From the NCBI RefSeq assembly GCF_001870465.1, contig NZ_MDGK01000011.1, positions 186,001-250,000 on the forward strand: a DNA stretch of 64,000 bases, written 5' to 3'. Source of the stretch: Pseudomonas extremorientalis (GTDB lineage Bacteria; Pseudomonadota; Gammaproteobacteria; Pseudomonadales; Pseudomonadaceae). Positions 27,282 to 37,406 of this stretch are shown one piece after another. The position numbers and the translations under genes are program-made. The first letter of the stretch is position 1, and each line of letters starts with the position of its first letter. The notes below the pieces were generated by a model. The model made no database searches, was not told the DNA's origin, and worked only from the letters and a program-made list of their open reading frames with translations.

Positions 27282-28298
27282 TCAGCCAGCGCCATCCAAA
27301 ATCAGACTGCGATAGTGCCCCGGGTTGGAACCGGCCCACTTGCGAAAGGCTTTGTAGAATGAGCTGGTATCAGCAAATCCGAGCCGTGCGGCAATCTCGG
27401 CAAAACTGATCTGCGGCTCCGCCAACCACACAATCGCCAACTCCTTGCGCACACTGTCCTTGAGCCCTTGGTAGGTCTGCCCTTCTTCCGCCAGGCGCCG
27501 GCGCAGGGTCGAGGCGGAAATGCACAGGCTGGCGGCGAGGCCTTCGGTTTCCGGCCAGGTGTCCGGGGGCATCTGGCGCAAATCATGCTTGATACGGGTG
27601 GCGAGGCTGGCGGGGTCGCGGTATTTGACCAGGATGTTGGCAGGCGCGTGGGCGAGGAAACGCTTGAGTTCCTCTGTGCTGCGCTTGATCGGCAGGTCCA
27701 GGCAGTCGGCGGAGAAGATCATGCGCGTGCGCGGTCGGTCGAAACGCAGGTTGTCGGAGAACATCACCTGGTAGTCATCACAGAAATCCGGTTTTGAGCA
27801 ACGCAGCTCAATCGCCAGAATCGGGATCCGCCGCCCGGCCAGCCAACAGGCCACACCGTGCACGATCATCCAATAGGTAAAGTAAGTGAAGGCCCGATTG
27901 GGTTCGGACTCGGGCTCCAGCAATACGATCTCCGCCAGGCTTTGTTGACGCACCAACTCGGCAGGCAGGCGCTCCAGCATCAGCGACAGAAACCCCAGTC
28001 CGGTTTCCAGCCCGGTGGCGACGGTAGATTGCGCCATCGCGGCGCGGCAGAGGAACGCCAGGCTGCCGGACTTGAGCTTGCGCGGGTCCATGCCGAAGAA
28101 TTCATCATCCATGCGCCGCGCCAGTAGGCGCCACAGGCGTGCGTAGGTGGTGGCAGAGACCCGCGCGTTGGGCTCGGCCAGCAGTGCCGGCTCAATCCCG
28201 GCTTTATGCAGCACTTCGGCACTGGCCGCGCCGGGCGCGCAGCTTTGCAGCAAGGCTTCACGCACGAGGTGGAGGGAGATGGTGTCTTTTTCCGACAT
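27282..28298 (-). CDS. AraC-family regulator with arabinose-binding-like N-terminal domain
   Basis: A 338-residue protein. Residues about 20-210 match the N-terminal domain seen in OruR/ArgR-like AraC proteins (LLAEPNARVSATTYARLWRLL). The C-terminal AraC double helix-turn-helix is at about 235-335 (AASLCISASTLRRRLAEEG and SFAEIAARLGFADTSSFYKAF). It is divergent from the efe operon with 167 bases between the two starts, and follows the 1798-residue toxin-like gene (start 27185) by 96 bases in the same direction. Its inducer and target are not evident. Confidence 0.9.
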   Translation of the reverse strand: MSEKDTISLHLVREALLQSCAPGAASAEVLHKAGIEPALLAEPNARVSATTYARLWRLLARRMDDEFFGMDPRKLKSGSLAFLCRAAMAQSTVATGLETGLGFLSLMLERLPAELVRQQSLAEIVLLEPESEPNRAFTYFTYWMIVHGVACWLAGRRIPILAIELRCSKPDFCDDYQVMFSDNLRFDRPRTRMIFSADCLDLPIKRSTEELKRFLAHAPANILVKYRDPASLATRIKHDLRQMPPDTWPETEGLAASLCISASTLRRRLAEEGQTYQGLKDSVRKELAIVWLAEPQISFAEIAARLGFADTSSFYKAFRKWAGSNPGHYRSLILDGAG

Positions 28299-28406
28299 GG
28301 GGAAACGGGCATCCGGCGGCGCAAATAATGACGTGCATCATAAGGTGGGTTGCGATTCGCCACCACCGTTCAGCCCATGTTCAGCAAACGTCAAGAATTG
28401 TTGTTT

Positions 28407-28425
28407 AGCAATGAGTATCATTATG
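28407..28425. promoter_or_regulatory. Candidate Fur box upstream of efeU
   Basis: AGCAATGAGTATCATTATG matches the 19-base Fur consensus at 13 positions by my count, including ATCATTAT intact. It sits 41 bases before the efeU start. Iron-repressed expression of EfeUOB systems is established, so the position makes sense. Confidence 0.65.
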
Positions 28426-28465
28426 TTACAACTTAGCCTCCTATCTAGTTGTGACGCGGTGCCGA

Positions 28466-29311
28466 ATGCTCGTTCCTTTCCTCATCATGCTGCGCGAAGG
28501 CATTGAAGCCGCATTGATCGTCGGCATTATCGCCAGTTACCTGCAACAGACCGGCCGTGGCCAGTGGATGCCTGCGGTGTGGATCGGCGTGTTTCTCGCC
28601 GCTGCGCTGGCCCTGCTGGTCGGCGGCGGCCTGGAATTGGTCAGCGCCGAGTTTCCGCAAAAGCAACAGGAACTGTTCGAAGGCATCGTCGGCCTGGTCG
28701 CCGTGGGCATCCTCAGTTCCATGGTGTTCTGGATGCGTAAAGTGGCGCGTTCCATCAAGCATTCCCTGCATGAATCCCTCGATCACGCGTTGGCCGGTTC
28801 CAAACACCAGGTCACTGCGCTGATCCTGATGGTGTTTTTCGCCGTGGCCCGTGAGGGTCTGGAAACCGTGTTCTTCCTGCTGGCGGTGTTCCAGCAGAGT
28901 GAAGGCCCCGGCGCACCGATTGGCGCCCTGCTCGGCCTGATCCTGGCGATCATCGTCGGTTTCCTGATCTACACCGGCAGCATGCGCCTGAACCTTGGTG
29001 CGTTTTTCCGCTGGACCGGCTTGTTCATCCTGGTGGTGGCGGCCGGCATCCTCGCCAATTCGGTACAGGCCCTGCACGAAGCAGGCGTGTGGAACCACCT
29101 GCAAACCGTGCTCTTCGACTTCAGCGCCGCCCTGCCGATGGACAGCCCACTGGGCTCGGTCCTCGCTGGCATGTTCGGCTATCAGGAAGCGCCCACCGTC
29201 AGCACCCTCGGCGCCTACCTGATTTACCTGGTGGTGGCCCTGGTGATGTTCTTCCTGCCCGCCGCGCCACCCAAGCCGGCCGTTACACCCTCCTCCGTTT
29301 CCAGCCAGTAA
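28466..29311 (+). CDS. efeU: Iron permease EfeU (FTR1 family)
   Basis: A 281-residue inner-membrane protein of about seven helices. It has both iron-channel REGxE motifs of the FTR1/OFeT family: LREGIEAAL near the N-terminus and AREGLETVF in the middle. It starts MLVPFLIMLREG, as EfeU proteins do, so ATG 28466 is preferred over the upstream GTG 28451. It imports ferrous/ferric iron across the inner membrane and is the first gene of efeU-efeO-efeB-efeM. Confidence 0.93.
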   Translation: MLVPFLIMLREGIEAALIVGIIASYLQQTGRGQWMPAVWIGVFLAAALALLVGGGLELVSAEFPQKQQELFEGIVGLVAVGILSSMVFWMRKVARSIKHSLHESLDHALAGSKHQVTALILMVFFAVAREGLETVFFLLAVFQQSEGPGAPIGALLGLILAIIVGFLIYTGSMRLNLGAFFRWTGLFILVVAAGILANSVQALHEAGVWNHLQTVLFDFSAALPMDSPLGSVLAGMFGYQEAPTVSTLGAYLIYLVVALVMFFLPAAPPKPAVTPSSVSSQ

Positions 29312-29321
29312 GGACCGTCTC

Positions 29322-30524
29322 TTGTCCAACCCAACCCCTCAACCGGCTTCGCCACCCCGCGCCCTGCGCTGGGCCGTGGCGGGCTCGGTGGTCGTGCTGA
29401 TCGCCGCCGGCGGCCTGTTCTATTACGCCTCGCAACTGGCAGCCAGCAAACGCCAGGCCAACCACAATGAAATCGCCGTGACCATTCACGGTCACGCCTG
29501 CGAGCCGAATGAGTTGACGGTCCCCGCCGGCCGCGCGAGCTTCCGCATCATCAACCGCTCCGATCGTGCGGTGGAATGGGAAATCCTCGACGGCGTGCTG
29601 GTGGTCGAAGAACGGGAAAACATCGCTCCCGGCCTGAGCCAGGTGATCAACGCCAACCTGTTGCCCGGTGACTACGCGATCACCTGTGGCCTGCTGAGCA
29701 ATCCGCGTGGCACCTTGCACGTAACACCGACCGCCGAGTCCGACGCCCAGGCCAAGGCCAAACCGTCGATGGTGGCGTTCATTGGCCCATTGTCGGAATT
29801 CCGCGTGTACTTGAGCGGCCAAGGCAGCGCACTGGTCAAGGCGGTAACCGTGTTGCAACAGGCCATCGACCGCGGCGACCTGGCCCAGGCCCAAGCACTC
29901 TACCTACCGGCTCGGGAGGCTTACCAGCGCCTGGCTCCGGCATCGCAACGCCTCGCGCAACTGGACAACGCGATCAACGCTCGTGCCGACTATTTTGAAA
30001 AACGCGAACAGGACCCGGCCTTCAGCGGCTTCCACCGCCTGGAATACGGCCTGTTCCAACTACGCAGCCTCGACGGCCTGGCCCCGATTGCCCAGCGCCT
30101 GCTGACCGACGTCAGCGCCCTCAAGCAACAATTGCTGGCGCAATCCCTGCCGCCGGAGCAATTGGTCGGCATTGTGGTACGCAACCTCAACAACCTGGCC
30201 GATGTACGCGCCATCAGCGGTGAAGAAGAACGCTACAGTCATGTCGACCTGGAGGGTTTCGCCGCCAACCTGGAAGCCGCCCACAAGGTTGTCGAGCTGA
30301 TGCGTCCGCTGCTGACCAAATCCGCCGCCGACCTGCTGCCCAAAGTCGACAGCGCCCTGACGGCCTTCGACAGCGAGCTCAATGGTTTGAAAGTCGACGG
30401 CCAGTACCGCCGCTACGACAGCGTGACCGCCGATCAGCGCAAGCAGATCGCCGACAAGGCCAAGGCTCTGGCCGTTGCACTCGATGGAATCGACCCCGCC
30501 CTTGGCCTTTCCGGCCTGCAGTGA
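29322..30524 (+). CDS. efeO: Iron uptake protein EfeO (cupredoxin plus M75 domain)
   Basis: A 400-residue protein starting at TTG 29322 with AAGGA upstream. An N-terminal membrane anchor/signal (residues 15-40) is followed by a cupredoxin domain with [12 protein letters not shown] and the ligand-like Cys in [10 protein letters not shown]. The imelysin/M75 domain from about 145 onward contains the HxxE motif as HRLE and [12 protein letters not shown]. It hands iron to EfeU in the periplasm. The gap to efeU is 10 bases. Confidence 0.92.
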   Translation: MSNPTPQPASPPRALRWAVAGSVVVLIAAGGLFYYASQLAASKRQANHNEIAVTIHGHACEPNELTVPAGRASFRIINRSDRAVEWEILDGVLVVEERENIAPGLSQVINANLLPGDYAITCGLLSNPRGTLHVTPTAESDAQAKAKPSMVAFIGPLSEFRVYLSGQGSALVKAVTVLQQAIDRGDLAQAQALYLPAREAYQRLAPASQRLAQLDNAINARADYFEKREQDPAFSGFHRLEYGLFQLRSLDGLAPIAQRLLTDVSALKQQLLAQSLPPEQLVGIVVRNLNNLADVRAISGEEERYSHVDLEGFAANLEAAHKVVELMRPLLTKSAADLLPKVDSALTAFDSELNGLKVDGQYRRYDSVTADQRKQIADKAKALAVALDGIDPALGLSGLQ

Positions 30525-30538
30525 AGACGACCGCACAC

Positions 30539-31843
30539 ATGAGTGATTCAGAACACACCAACCTTCAGCGTCGCCGTGTCTTGCTGGGCATGGCCGCCAC
30601 CGGTGCCGCGATTGCCGGCAGCGCCCTGACTTGCCCGGCCATGGCCGCTGCGGCGGAGCAAGTCACCACCGCGCCGCGCAGTGACAAGACCCAGGACCAC
30701 CACGATTTCTTCGGCAAACACCAGAGCGGTATCGTCACCCCACGCCCGGCCTGCGGCATGATTGTGGCGTTCGACGTACTGGCCAGCGACCGTGACGACC
30801 TGGAACGCCTGTTCCGTACCCTGAGCGAACGCATCGCCTTCCTGATGACCGGCGGCACCGTGCCGCAAGTCGATCCGAAACTACCGCCCACCGACTCCGG
30901 CATCCTCGGCCCGGTAGTCACGCCGGATAACCTGACCATCACCGTTTCTGTCGGCGAGTCATTGTTCGATGAGCGCTTCGGGCTCGCCAAAGCCAAACCC
31001 AAGCGCCTGACTCGCATGGTCGGCTTCCCCAACGATGCGCTGGAGCCGGCGCAGTGCCATGGCGACCTGAGCCTGCAGTTCAGCTCCAACACCCCCGACA
31101 CCAATATCCACGCCCTGCGCGACATCGTGAAAAATCTGCCCGACCTGCTGCTGGTGCGCTGGAAGCAGGAAGGCAGCGTACCGCCCCAGGCGCCTGCCAA
31201 GCCCGGCGAGCCTGCGCAGAGTGCGCGTAACTTCCTCGGTTTCCGTGACGGTTCGGCCAACCCGAACTCCAACGACGACAAGGCGATGAACCGGATTGTG
31301 TGGGTACAACCGGGCAGCGACGAACCGGCCTGGGCGGCCAATGGCAGCTATCAGGCCGTGCGCATCATCCGCAACTTCGTCGAGCGCTGGGACCGCACCC
31401 CACTGCAGGAGCAGGAAAGCATCATCGGCCGGGTAAAGCCCACCGGCGCGCCGATGGATGGCCACAACGAAACCCAGGTGCCCGACTACAGCAAGGACCC
31501 GGAAGGCAAACTGACCAAGCTCGACGCACACATCCGCCTGGCCAACCCGCGCACGCCGCAGACCCAGGCCAACCTGATCCTGCGTCGGCCGTTCAACTAC
31601 TCCAACGGCGTCAACAAGAATGGTCAGCTGGACATGGGGCTGTTGTTCATCTGCTACCAGGCTGACCTGGAGAAAGGCTTCATCAGCGTGCAAACCCGGC
31701 TCAACGGCGAACCTCTGGAGGAATACCTCAAGCCGGTCGGCGGCGGGTACTTCTTCACCTTGCCAGGCGTCACCGGGGCCCAGGATTTCCTCGGGCGCGC
31801 GCTGCTCGCTGCAACGCACCCTCAAACCACTGCCAATACCTGA
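30539..31843 (+). CDS. efeB: Deferrochelatase/peroxidase EfeB (DyP-type, Tat-exported)
   Basis: A 434-residue heme peroxidase. The N-terminus has a Tat signal with [17 protein letters not shown], so it is exported folded. The DyP motif GXXDG is seen as GFRDGSANP. EfeB oxidises iron or releases it from heme in the periplasm for EfeO/EfeU. ATG 30539 is chosen; a GTG at 30521 overlapping the efeO stop would add six residues. Confidence 0.92.
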   Translation: MSDSEHTNLQRRRVLLGMAATGAAIAGSALTCPAMAAAAEQVTTAPRSDKTQDHHDFFGKHQSGIVTPRPACGMIVAFDVLASDRDDLERLFRTLSERIAFLMTGGTVPQVDPKLPPTDSGILGPVVTPDNLTITVSVGESLFDERFGLAKAKPKRLTRMVGFPNDALEPAQCHGDLSLQFSSNTPDTNIHALRDIVKNLPDLLLVRWKQEGSVPPQAPAKPGEPAQSARNFLGFRDGSANPNSNDDKAMNRIVWVQPGSDEPAWAANGSYQAVRIIRNFVERWDRTPLQEQESIIGRVKPTGAPMDGHNETQVPDYSKDPEGKLTKLDAHIRLANPRTPQTQANLILRRPFNYSNGVNKNGQLDMGLLFICYQADLEKGFISVQTRLNGEPLEEYLKPVGGGYFFTLPGVTGAQDFLGRALLAATHPQTTANT

Positions 31844-31871
31844 AAAACACACTCAGAGCGGATACCGTCCC

Positions 31872-32690
31872 ATGAAAAAGTCGACTATTGCGTTGTCGTT
31901 GTTATTGACCCTTTCGCCGCTGGCAGCGTTCGCCGCCACCGCGCCGCTGGACCTGGTAGGGCCGGTGTCGGACTACAAGATCTACGTCACCGAGGAAATC
32001 GGCGAGCTGGTCACCCAGACCCAAGCGTTCACCGCTGCCATCAACCAGGGCGACCTGGCCACCGCCAAGAAGCTCTATGCGCCGACCCGCGTGCACTATG
32101 AGTCCATCGAGCCGATCGCCGAGCTGTTCAGCGACCTCGATGCGTCCATCGACTCCCGCGTCGACGACCACGAAAAAGGCGTGACCGCCGAAGATTTCAC
32201 CGGCTTCCACCGCATCGAATACGCGCTGTTCTCGCAGAACACCACCAAGGGCCTGGAAGCGCTGACCGCCAAGCTCAACACCGACGTCAACGACCTCAAG
32301 ACCCGCGTCGACGGCCTGACCTTCCCACCCGAGAAAGTCGTAGGCGGCGCCGCAGCGTTGCTGGAAGAAGTCGCCGCCACCAAGATCTCCGGCGAAGAAG
32401 ACCGCTACAGCCACACCGACCTGTATGACTTCCAGGGCAACATCGACGGAGCGAAGAAAATCGTCGACCTGTTCCGTGGCCAGATCGAGAAGCAAGACAA
32501 GGCCTTCCTGGCCAAAGTCGACAAGAACTTCGCCAGCGTCGACAAGATCCTCGCCAAGTACAAAACCAAGGACGGCGGTTTCGAGACCTATGACAAGGTC
32601 AAGGAAACCGACCGCAAGGCCCTGGTGGGCCCGGTCAATACCCTGGCGGAAGACCTGTCCACGTTGCGCGGCAAGTTGGGTTTGAACTGA
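31872..32690 (+). CDS. efeM: EfeM-type M75 periplasmic lipoprotein-like protein (cupredoxin-less)
   Basis: A 272-residue protein with signal peptide ending at AAFA-ATAPL, then only the imelysin/M75 domain: HxxE as HRIE and SGEEDRYSHTDLYDF, clearly related to the C-terminal part of the preceding EfeO. It lacks the cupredoxin domain, as described for EfeM/Algp7 proteins. It starts 28 bases after efeB and closes the operon. It probably binds iron or copper in the periplasm alongside EfeO. Confidence 0.85.
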   Translation: MKKSTIALSLLLTLSPLAAFAATAPLDLVGPVSDYKIYVTEEIGELVTQTQAFTAAINQGDLATAKKLYAPTRVHYESIEPIAELFSDLDASIDSRVDDHEKGVTAEDFTGFHRIEYALFSQNTTKGLEALTAKLNTDVNDLKTRVDGLTFPPEKVVGGAAALLEEVAATKISGEEDRYSHTDLYDFQGNIDGAKKIVDLFRGQIEKQDKAFLAKVDKNFASVDKILAKYKTKDGGFETYDKVKETDRKALVGPVNTLAEDLSTLRGKLGLN

Positions 32691-32702
32691 CCCAGGGGCC
32701 CG

Positions 32703-32736
32703 GCGACCGCTCAGCCATCAGCGGCGCAGCGGTCGC
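32703..32736. terminator. Hairpin between efeM and convergent toxin-like gene
   Basis: GCGACCGCT pairs perfectly with AGCGGTCGC, loop 16 bases. It lies in the 51-base gap between two gene ends. No T-run follows on either strand, so a role as terminator is only likely from position. Confidence 0.5.
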
Positions 32737-32741
32737 TATGC

Positions 32742-35700
32742 TCAAGCAGCTTGCGATCCGGGCGGTTTGGTAGGGTCTACCAGGCCCGTACCGACCAGAA
32801 AATAACAGCGCATTTTTTCGTCTACCGTCATCAGGTGAGGCATTGCCTTGCTCAAGCCCGCACTGACAGCGCCCAGGCTGGACAACTTGGACAGGCCTTT
32901 GGACGCGGCACTGATCAGGCGCGGATAACCGTCCACCGGATTGAAGACCGCGTTAAAGAACAGTGCTGTCTGCTTGGAAAAATCAAACGCGGCGTCGCTG
33001 AAGCGCACCTTGGGTTCATTCCAGGACCAGGCAACCTTTGGGGTGCTCGGCGTGACGCGAGCGCTGAATCTGCCGATGGACGGCCGACTGGTGTTTTTTG
33101 CCAGGGTCTTGAGCGAACGGATCAGCGACCGTGCCTGGCCTCCCGCACCGATCATCAAACCTGCACCGTCCAACGCCAAACTTTGCAGGCCTTTGCCAAA
33201 ATCACCATCGCGAAAGTCCTGATAGGCACCGACGAAGGGAACCAGCGATAGCAGCAGGCTGACATCCCGCGCATGGGCCTCGCGGCTTTTTTCCACGGGT
33301 AACTGGCCCTTTGCCCGTGCAAGCATGTCCTCGGCACTTTCGTAGAAATTGCGCTCGGTGATTTCAACGGCAATGTCCTCGATACGGTCTGACTGATAGG
33401 TATCAGGAACAAAAGATTCCCTGGTCACGTTTTCGGGGAGTGGGCGCGGCCCCTTGGTAACACCGACTTTATCGAGAATGACATCGGAAGAACTGACGCC
33501 TTCGCGTGCCGGTGCACCGCTGGCATACGCATTGAAATCCAGGCCGACGTCATGACCGCGACGGATGTATTTGTCTGCAAGCAATTTGTACTTTTCCAGG
33601 TAGCTTCTGTCTGAGGCCACCTTATCCAGGGCATTCGTTACTTCAAGGCTGTCGTGCTTGATGATGTTTGCGCTGTAGAGCACCTCGTAATAGGTGACAG
33701 TATTGTCGTGAACGACACGCATCAATATCCCCTGCCGCGCGGTCACCGCCGCTCGGTCCAGGTCCGACTCCCACACCTGCTGTTTGCCGGTGGCCTTGCG
33801 CAACGTGAACAGTTCCACACTGCCCAGTTCGATGCGCTGGCGATCAACCAACGGCAACCCCGCGAACATCAGTTTGAGCTTGGTGACAAAGCCCATCTTT
33901 TGATCGTTGTGGTGACGGGTGACGGCGCTTTCCAGCAAGGGGTCCAAAGCGGGAAGCCGCTCGATGATTTCGTTGAGCTTTTGTCGAGCCGTTGCCGAAT
34001 TCGTAGAGGACTCATCAATATGCCTATAGGGGGTATTCGAACGTTTGCCAGCGTTGGACATATCGGTGGTCAAGACCCATCTGTCCTTGGTCAGATCGCC
34101 GCTCATGTAAGCCTCGATCAGCGAGCGCGTACGCGGTTCGGAGCGCCTCAGGTTGCGGCGTTCGTCGGAGTCGGGGAGATGAACCTTCATCGCCTCCAAT
34201 TGGCTGAGGCTGGTCTGAGGCATGGCCTTGAGCAACTCTTGGGTCGCCATCTGCCTGCGCGACGGCAAGGCGGTGCTCAAACGGTTGAACGAACGAGCCG
34301 ACAGTGTCCGTTGCCGCGAGAACACACTCGACGTTTTCTTGAGATCCTCCTGAGTATGCCGGCCTTGAGGCTTGTCCGGTATGACACCATTGAGCACTCC
34401 CCAGTCAAGCAATATGCCAAGGGCTTGCTCCTGCATGAGGGTGCGTTGACCATCGGACGTAGGCTCCAGGCTCGTCAATGCGCAGACCTGCTGCTCATCC
34501 ATCATCCGAGAGGTGCCTGGCAACATGCGTTCAGCCATCGCGCAACCAAGCCGCAATTCCGTCCAGGCCGGTGTGCCGATCTTGATGCCCTCGGGTAAGT
34601 CCCGGACCAGAAACTCGGGGGCTTTCCTCGCCAGCGCCACATGGGCCACCAGGAACGCAACGCTTGCGTCCATTGCCTTGTTGTCACACAAATACTGTTC
34701 CAGAGCCTGGCGGACTTCACCCAGGGTGCGTCCCGCATTGCTGGGGCTGTAAAGCGCGTAACCGCCTATCGAACCGGCAGGCCCTTGCAGCACCGCAGCA
34801 AGGATGTTGCCAAACGCTACAGCGTCCGGGCCCTGGCTCAACCTCCCAAGGTGAGCGTCGGGATCGGCACTCAGTGTTGCCGGGGTGTACATCGCGAGCG
34901 TAGCCAGCGGCTTGTAGTCCGGATCGCCCGGTTGTAGCGGGACCAACCCAGAATAATTACCCAAGGGCGGGGCCGGTGGCAGGACTGTGCGCAACCACCG
35001 AATGACGTTGCGGGTCGCCGCAGCCGTACGAGGTACGCCCAACCCCTTATGCTCAAGCAATTGGGCAACATCGTAGCTGGAATGGGGCCCAATACCCTTG
35101 GCAGAGGCTGGCGAGGGCTGGATCTTCAGTGTTGACCAATCGGTAGCACGGCTATCCGCCAGTTGCTGCACCTGCTCTTCAAGCAAATTCGCCAGGAAGG
35201 CGCGCTCATCCAGGTCACTGATCACGCCGCGCACATCGTCGAGCGCGGCCAAAAACCGAGGGGGTACCGTCAAGCCATTCGCCGCCACCTGGTCTTTGAG
35301 TGCCCGCTTCTGTTCAGTGGATTCACCGGGATCCAGGCCGTAGGCATTCAGCACGACGTGCAGGGGCATACGAGGCTCATCAAGACTGACGTAAGGCAAG
35401 CCCTTATCGTCAGGGTCAAGCACATTGCGCATGGCCCGTAGATGCCGGCTCGCCTTCCCCCAGCCACTGTCGTCAGTACTGCTGAACGCTACGGGAGTGC
35501 GTATGCCCCCCGCGGCGGTGAAACCCTCTACGCGATCCTTGCGCAGTGTCAGGGTGTCCATTGCCAAGCCTTTAAGCGAGAGCCAGGACTGAGAAGACGG
35601 TTGATCAAGCAACTGGCGGTAGAGGGCCAAGGCCGCACCGAGACTGCTGTCATTAGGGATTGCCACACTATTCTGGCCGCGGTCGAGGGCCTGTGCCAGA

Positions 35701-35924
35701 CGCTCAGCCAAGGTGGAGTCTCCGGCGGTGCCGGCGGCACTGGGCGACATGGGTAGTGTCCAGGTGGGCACCACAATTGCGGGCGTACCGGGGCGTTCAG
35801 GGGCAGTTTCGCAGGGGTTGGATGGAACCAGGGAAATTGAGGCTTGGGACATGGGCGCCAGGTCAGGCGCCGGAGTGGCTGGCGCGCAGATGACCGAACC
35901 GCTTTGGGCAAGAATAGATGGCAT
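32742..35924 (-). CDS. Large toxin-like protein without recognisable catalytic domain
   Basis: A 1060-residue protein, no signal peptide, with a Pro/Ser/Ala-rich first ~70 residues. The body is mostly helical and unrecognised. A hydrophobic hairpin at about residues 885-935 (LLLSLVPFVGAYQDF, then LALDGAGLMIGAGG) resembles the one in the 1008-residue toxin-like protein in this window. The remaining ~125 residues show no catalytic motif I recognise. AGAGG lies eight bases before ATG 35924. It could be a relative of dermonecrotic/insecticidal-type proteins that has lost or never had an effector end, or it may carry an unknown one. It is convergent with efeM. Confidence 0.65.
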   Translation of the reverse strand: MPSILAQSGSVICAPATPAPDLAPMSQASISLVPSNPCETAPERPGTPAIVVPTWTLPMSPSAAGTAGDSTLAERLAQALDRGQNSVAIPNDSSLGAALALYRQLLDQPSSQSWLSLKGLAMDTLTLRKDRVEGFTAAGGIRTPVAFSSTDDSGWGKASRHLRAMRNVLDPDDKGLPYVSLDEPRMPLHVVLNAYGLDPGESTEQKRALKDQVAANGLTVPPRFLAALDDVRGVISDLDERAFLANLLEEQVQQLADSRATDWSTLKIQPSPASAKGIGPHSSYDVAQLLEHKGLGVPRTAAATRNVIRWLRTVLPPAPPLGNYSGLVPLQPGDPDYKPLATLAMYTPATLSADPDAHLGRLSQGPDAVAFGNILAAVLQGPAGSIGGYALYSPSNAGRTLGEVRQALEQYLCDNKAMDASVAFLVAHVALARKAPEFLVRDLPEGIKIGTPAWTELRLGCAMAERMLPGTSRMMDEQQVCALTSLEPTSDGQRTLMQEQALGILLDWGVLNGVIPDKPQGRHTQEDLKKTSSVFSRQRTLSARSFNRLSTALPSRRQMATQELLKAMPQTSLSQLEAMKVHLPDSDERRNLRRSEPRTRSLIEAYMSGDLTKDRWVLTTDMSNAGKRSNTPYRHIDESSTNSATARQKLNEIIERLPALDPLLESAVTRHHNDQKMGFVTKLKLMFAGLPLVDRQRIELGSVELFTLRKATGKQQVWESDLDRAAVTARQGILMRVVHDNTVTYYEVLYSANIIKHDSLEVTNALDKVASDRSYLEKYKLLADKYIRRGHDVGLDFNAYASGAPAREGVSSSDVILDKVGVTKGPRPLPENVTRESFVPDTYQSDRIEDIAVEITERNFYESAEDMLARAKGQLPVEKSREAHARDVSLLLSLVPFVGAYQDFRDGDFGKGLQSLALDGAGLMIGAGGQARSLIRSLKTLAKNTSRPSIGRFSARVTPSTPKVAWSWNEPKVRFSDAAFDFSKQTALFFNAVFNPVDGYPRLISAASKGLSKLSSLGAVSAGLSKAMPHLMTVDEKMRCYFLVGTGLVDPTKPPGSQAA

Positions 35925-36062
35925 GTTGCTATCCTCTTTGTGGCAAATCCATTGAGGGAAAAGCCGTGCCTCCTTGAACGGTTGGAAGGCACTGTAAGAG
36001 GGGAAAAGACAGCCGTTCTATAAGCCGACGCCTAAAACCAGCGATGAAATCGGGCAGAGACT

Positions 36063-37406
36063 CTAGAGAATCCGATACAACAACCGCTCGATTCGTACCC
36101 GGCTGACCCGGCGCAGGAACTTGCCGACCGCCTCCGGGTAGTCCGGCAACGCCTGCAAGTCCTGGTAACGCTCGATTCGCGTGGTGTGCTGGAAAATCTG
36201 CGCCAACTCGGTACGCCTCGGCTCCAGCCACTCGCTCTTGGGATCATCGATCAGCAAGGCGTTTTCCAGGTCAAGGCGGAACGCGCGCGGATTGAGGTTG
36301 TTGCCGGTGAGCAAGGTGTAGCGCTGGTCGACCCACATGCCCTTGAGGTGGTAAGTGTTGTCGTCGTGGTGCCAAAGGTGCAGGTTCAACTGGCCGTGGT
36401 CGATGTCGCGCTGATGGCGCTTGGCGAAACGGCGCAGGCTGATCTCATACAGGTACGGCAGCGCGGCGATCACCTTGAACGGCTCGCTGGGCGGGATGTA
36501 GAAGTCGTTGGCGGTCTTGTCGCCGACGATGATGTCGATCTTCACGCCACGCGCCAGGGCGCGGTTGATTTCGCGGGTCACTGGCAGCGGCAGGTTGAAG
36601 TATGGCGTGCAGATGGTCAGTTGATGCTGGGCACTGGCGATCAGCTCCAGGATCACTCGGCTCAACGGATTGTTCTTGCCCACGCCCAACAGCGGGCTGA
36701 CCGACAGATGGCCGTTGGGCAATTGCCCGGCTGTAGTGTCGTATGTCGCATGCTTGAGACGGCTGCGCAGGTCGCCGATGTCGTTGCGCAGGCTGCGGGT
36801 GGTGGGCGGGTTGGGCAGGTCCAGGCGATGCACCGCCTTGGACGCCACAAGACCATGCTCCACCAGATGCTGCATCGAATCGGCCAGCGGCTTGTTATGG
36901 ATCAGGTGGTAGCGATCGTAGCGGTACTTGTCGAACTTGTGCAGGTACACGTTGTTCAGGCTGGCGCCGCTGTACAGCACCGTGTCGTCGATCACAAAGC
37001 CTTTGAGGTGCAGCACGCCGAACAGCTCGCGGGTTTGCACCGGCACGCCATACACCGGCACTTCACTGCTGTGGCTCTGGGTCATGGCCTGGTACCAGGC
37101 ACTGTTGCCCGGCTGCTTGCCGGCGCCGATCAAGCCACGCTGGGCGCGCAACCAATCGACCACCACCACGACATCCAACTCCGGACGCGCCGCCTTGGCG
37201 GCGTGCAGGGCGTCGTAGATCTCCTGCCCTGCCTCGTCCTGCTGCAAATACAGCGCGACGATGTAGATACGCCGGGTGGCCTGGGAGATCTTCTCCAGCA
37301 GGCAGCGGCGATAGGCAGCAGCGCCGGACAGCACGTCAATCGCATCAGGAGTCAGGGGGAAACCGCGCAGTTTGGGCAACAGGGAGCGTTTGAAGAACGA
37401 CGGCAT
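36063..37406 (-). CDS. pssA: CDP-diacylglycerol--serine O-phosphatidyltransferase (PLD-type PssA)
   Basis: A 447-residue enzyme of the phospholipase D superfamily that joins CDP-diacylglycerol and serine to make phosphatidylserine, the precursor of phosphatidylethanolamine. Two HKD motifs are present, HLKGFVIDD and HLKGMWVDQ, each followed by an SGASLNN or TGNNLNP segment. Length and start (MPSFFKRSLLPKLRGFPLTP) match the gamma-proteobacterial enzyme, which is a peripheral membrane/ribosome-associated protein. Confidence 0.92.
   Translation of the reverse strand: MPSFFKRSLLPKLRGFPLTPDAIDVLSGAAAYRRCLLEKISQATRRIYIVALYLQQDEAGQEIYDALHAAKAARPELDVVVVVDWLRAQRGLIGAGKQPGNSAWYQAMTQSHSSEVPVYGVPVQTRELFGVLHLKGFVIDDTVLYSGASLNNVYLHKFDKYRYDRYHLIHNKPLADSMQHLVEHGLVASKAVHRLDLPNPPTTRSLRNDIGDLRSRLKHATYDTTAGQLPNGHLSVSPLLGVGKNNPLSRVILELIASAQHQLTICTPYFNLPLPVTREINRALARGVKIDIIVGDKTANDFYIPPSEPFKVIAALPYLYEISLRRFAKRHQRDIDHGQLNLHLWHHDDNTYHLKGMWVDQRYTLLTGNNLNPRAFRLDLENALLIDDPKSEWLEPRRTELAQIFQHTTRIERYQDLQALPDYPEAVGKFLRRVSRVRIERLLYRIL

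Noticed and set aside
33654..34598. Long plus-strand open frame inside the third toxin-like gene
   Set aside because: No homology features; the minus-strand frame is longer, has a ribosome site and a coherent protein.
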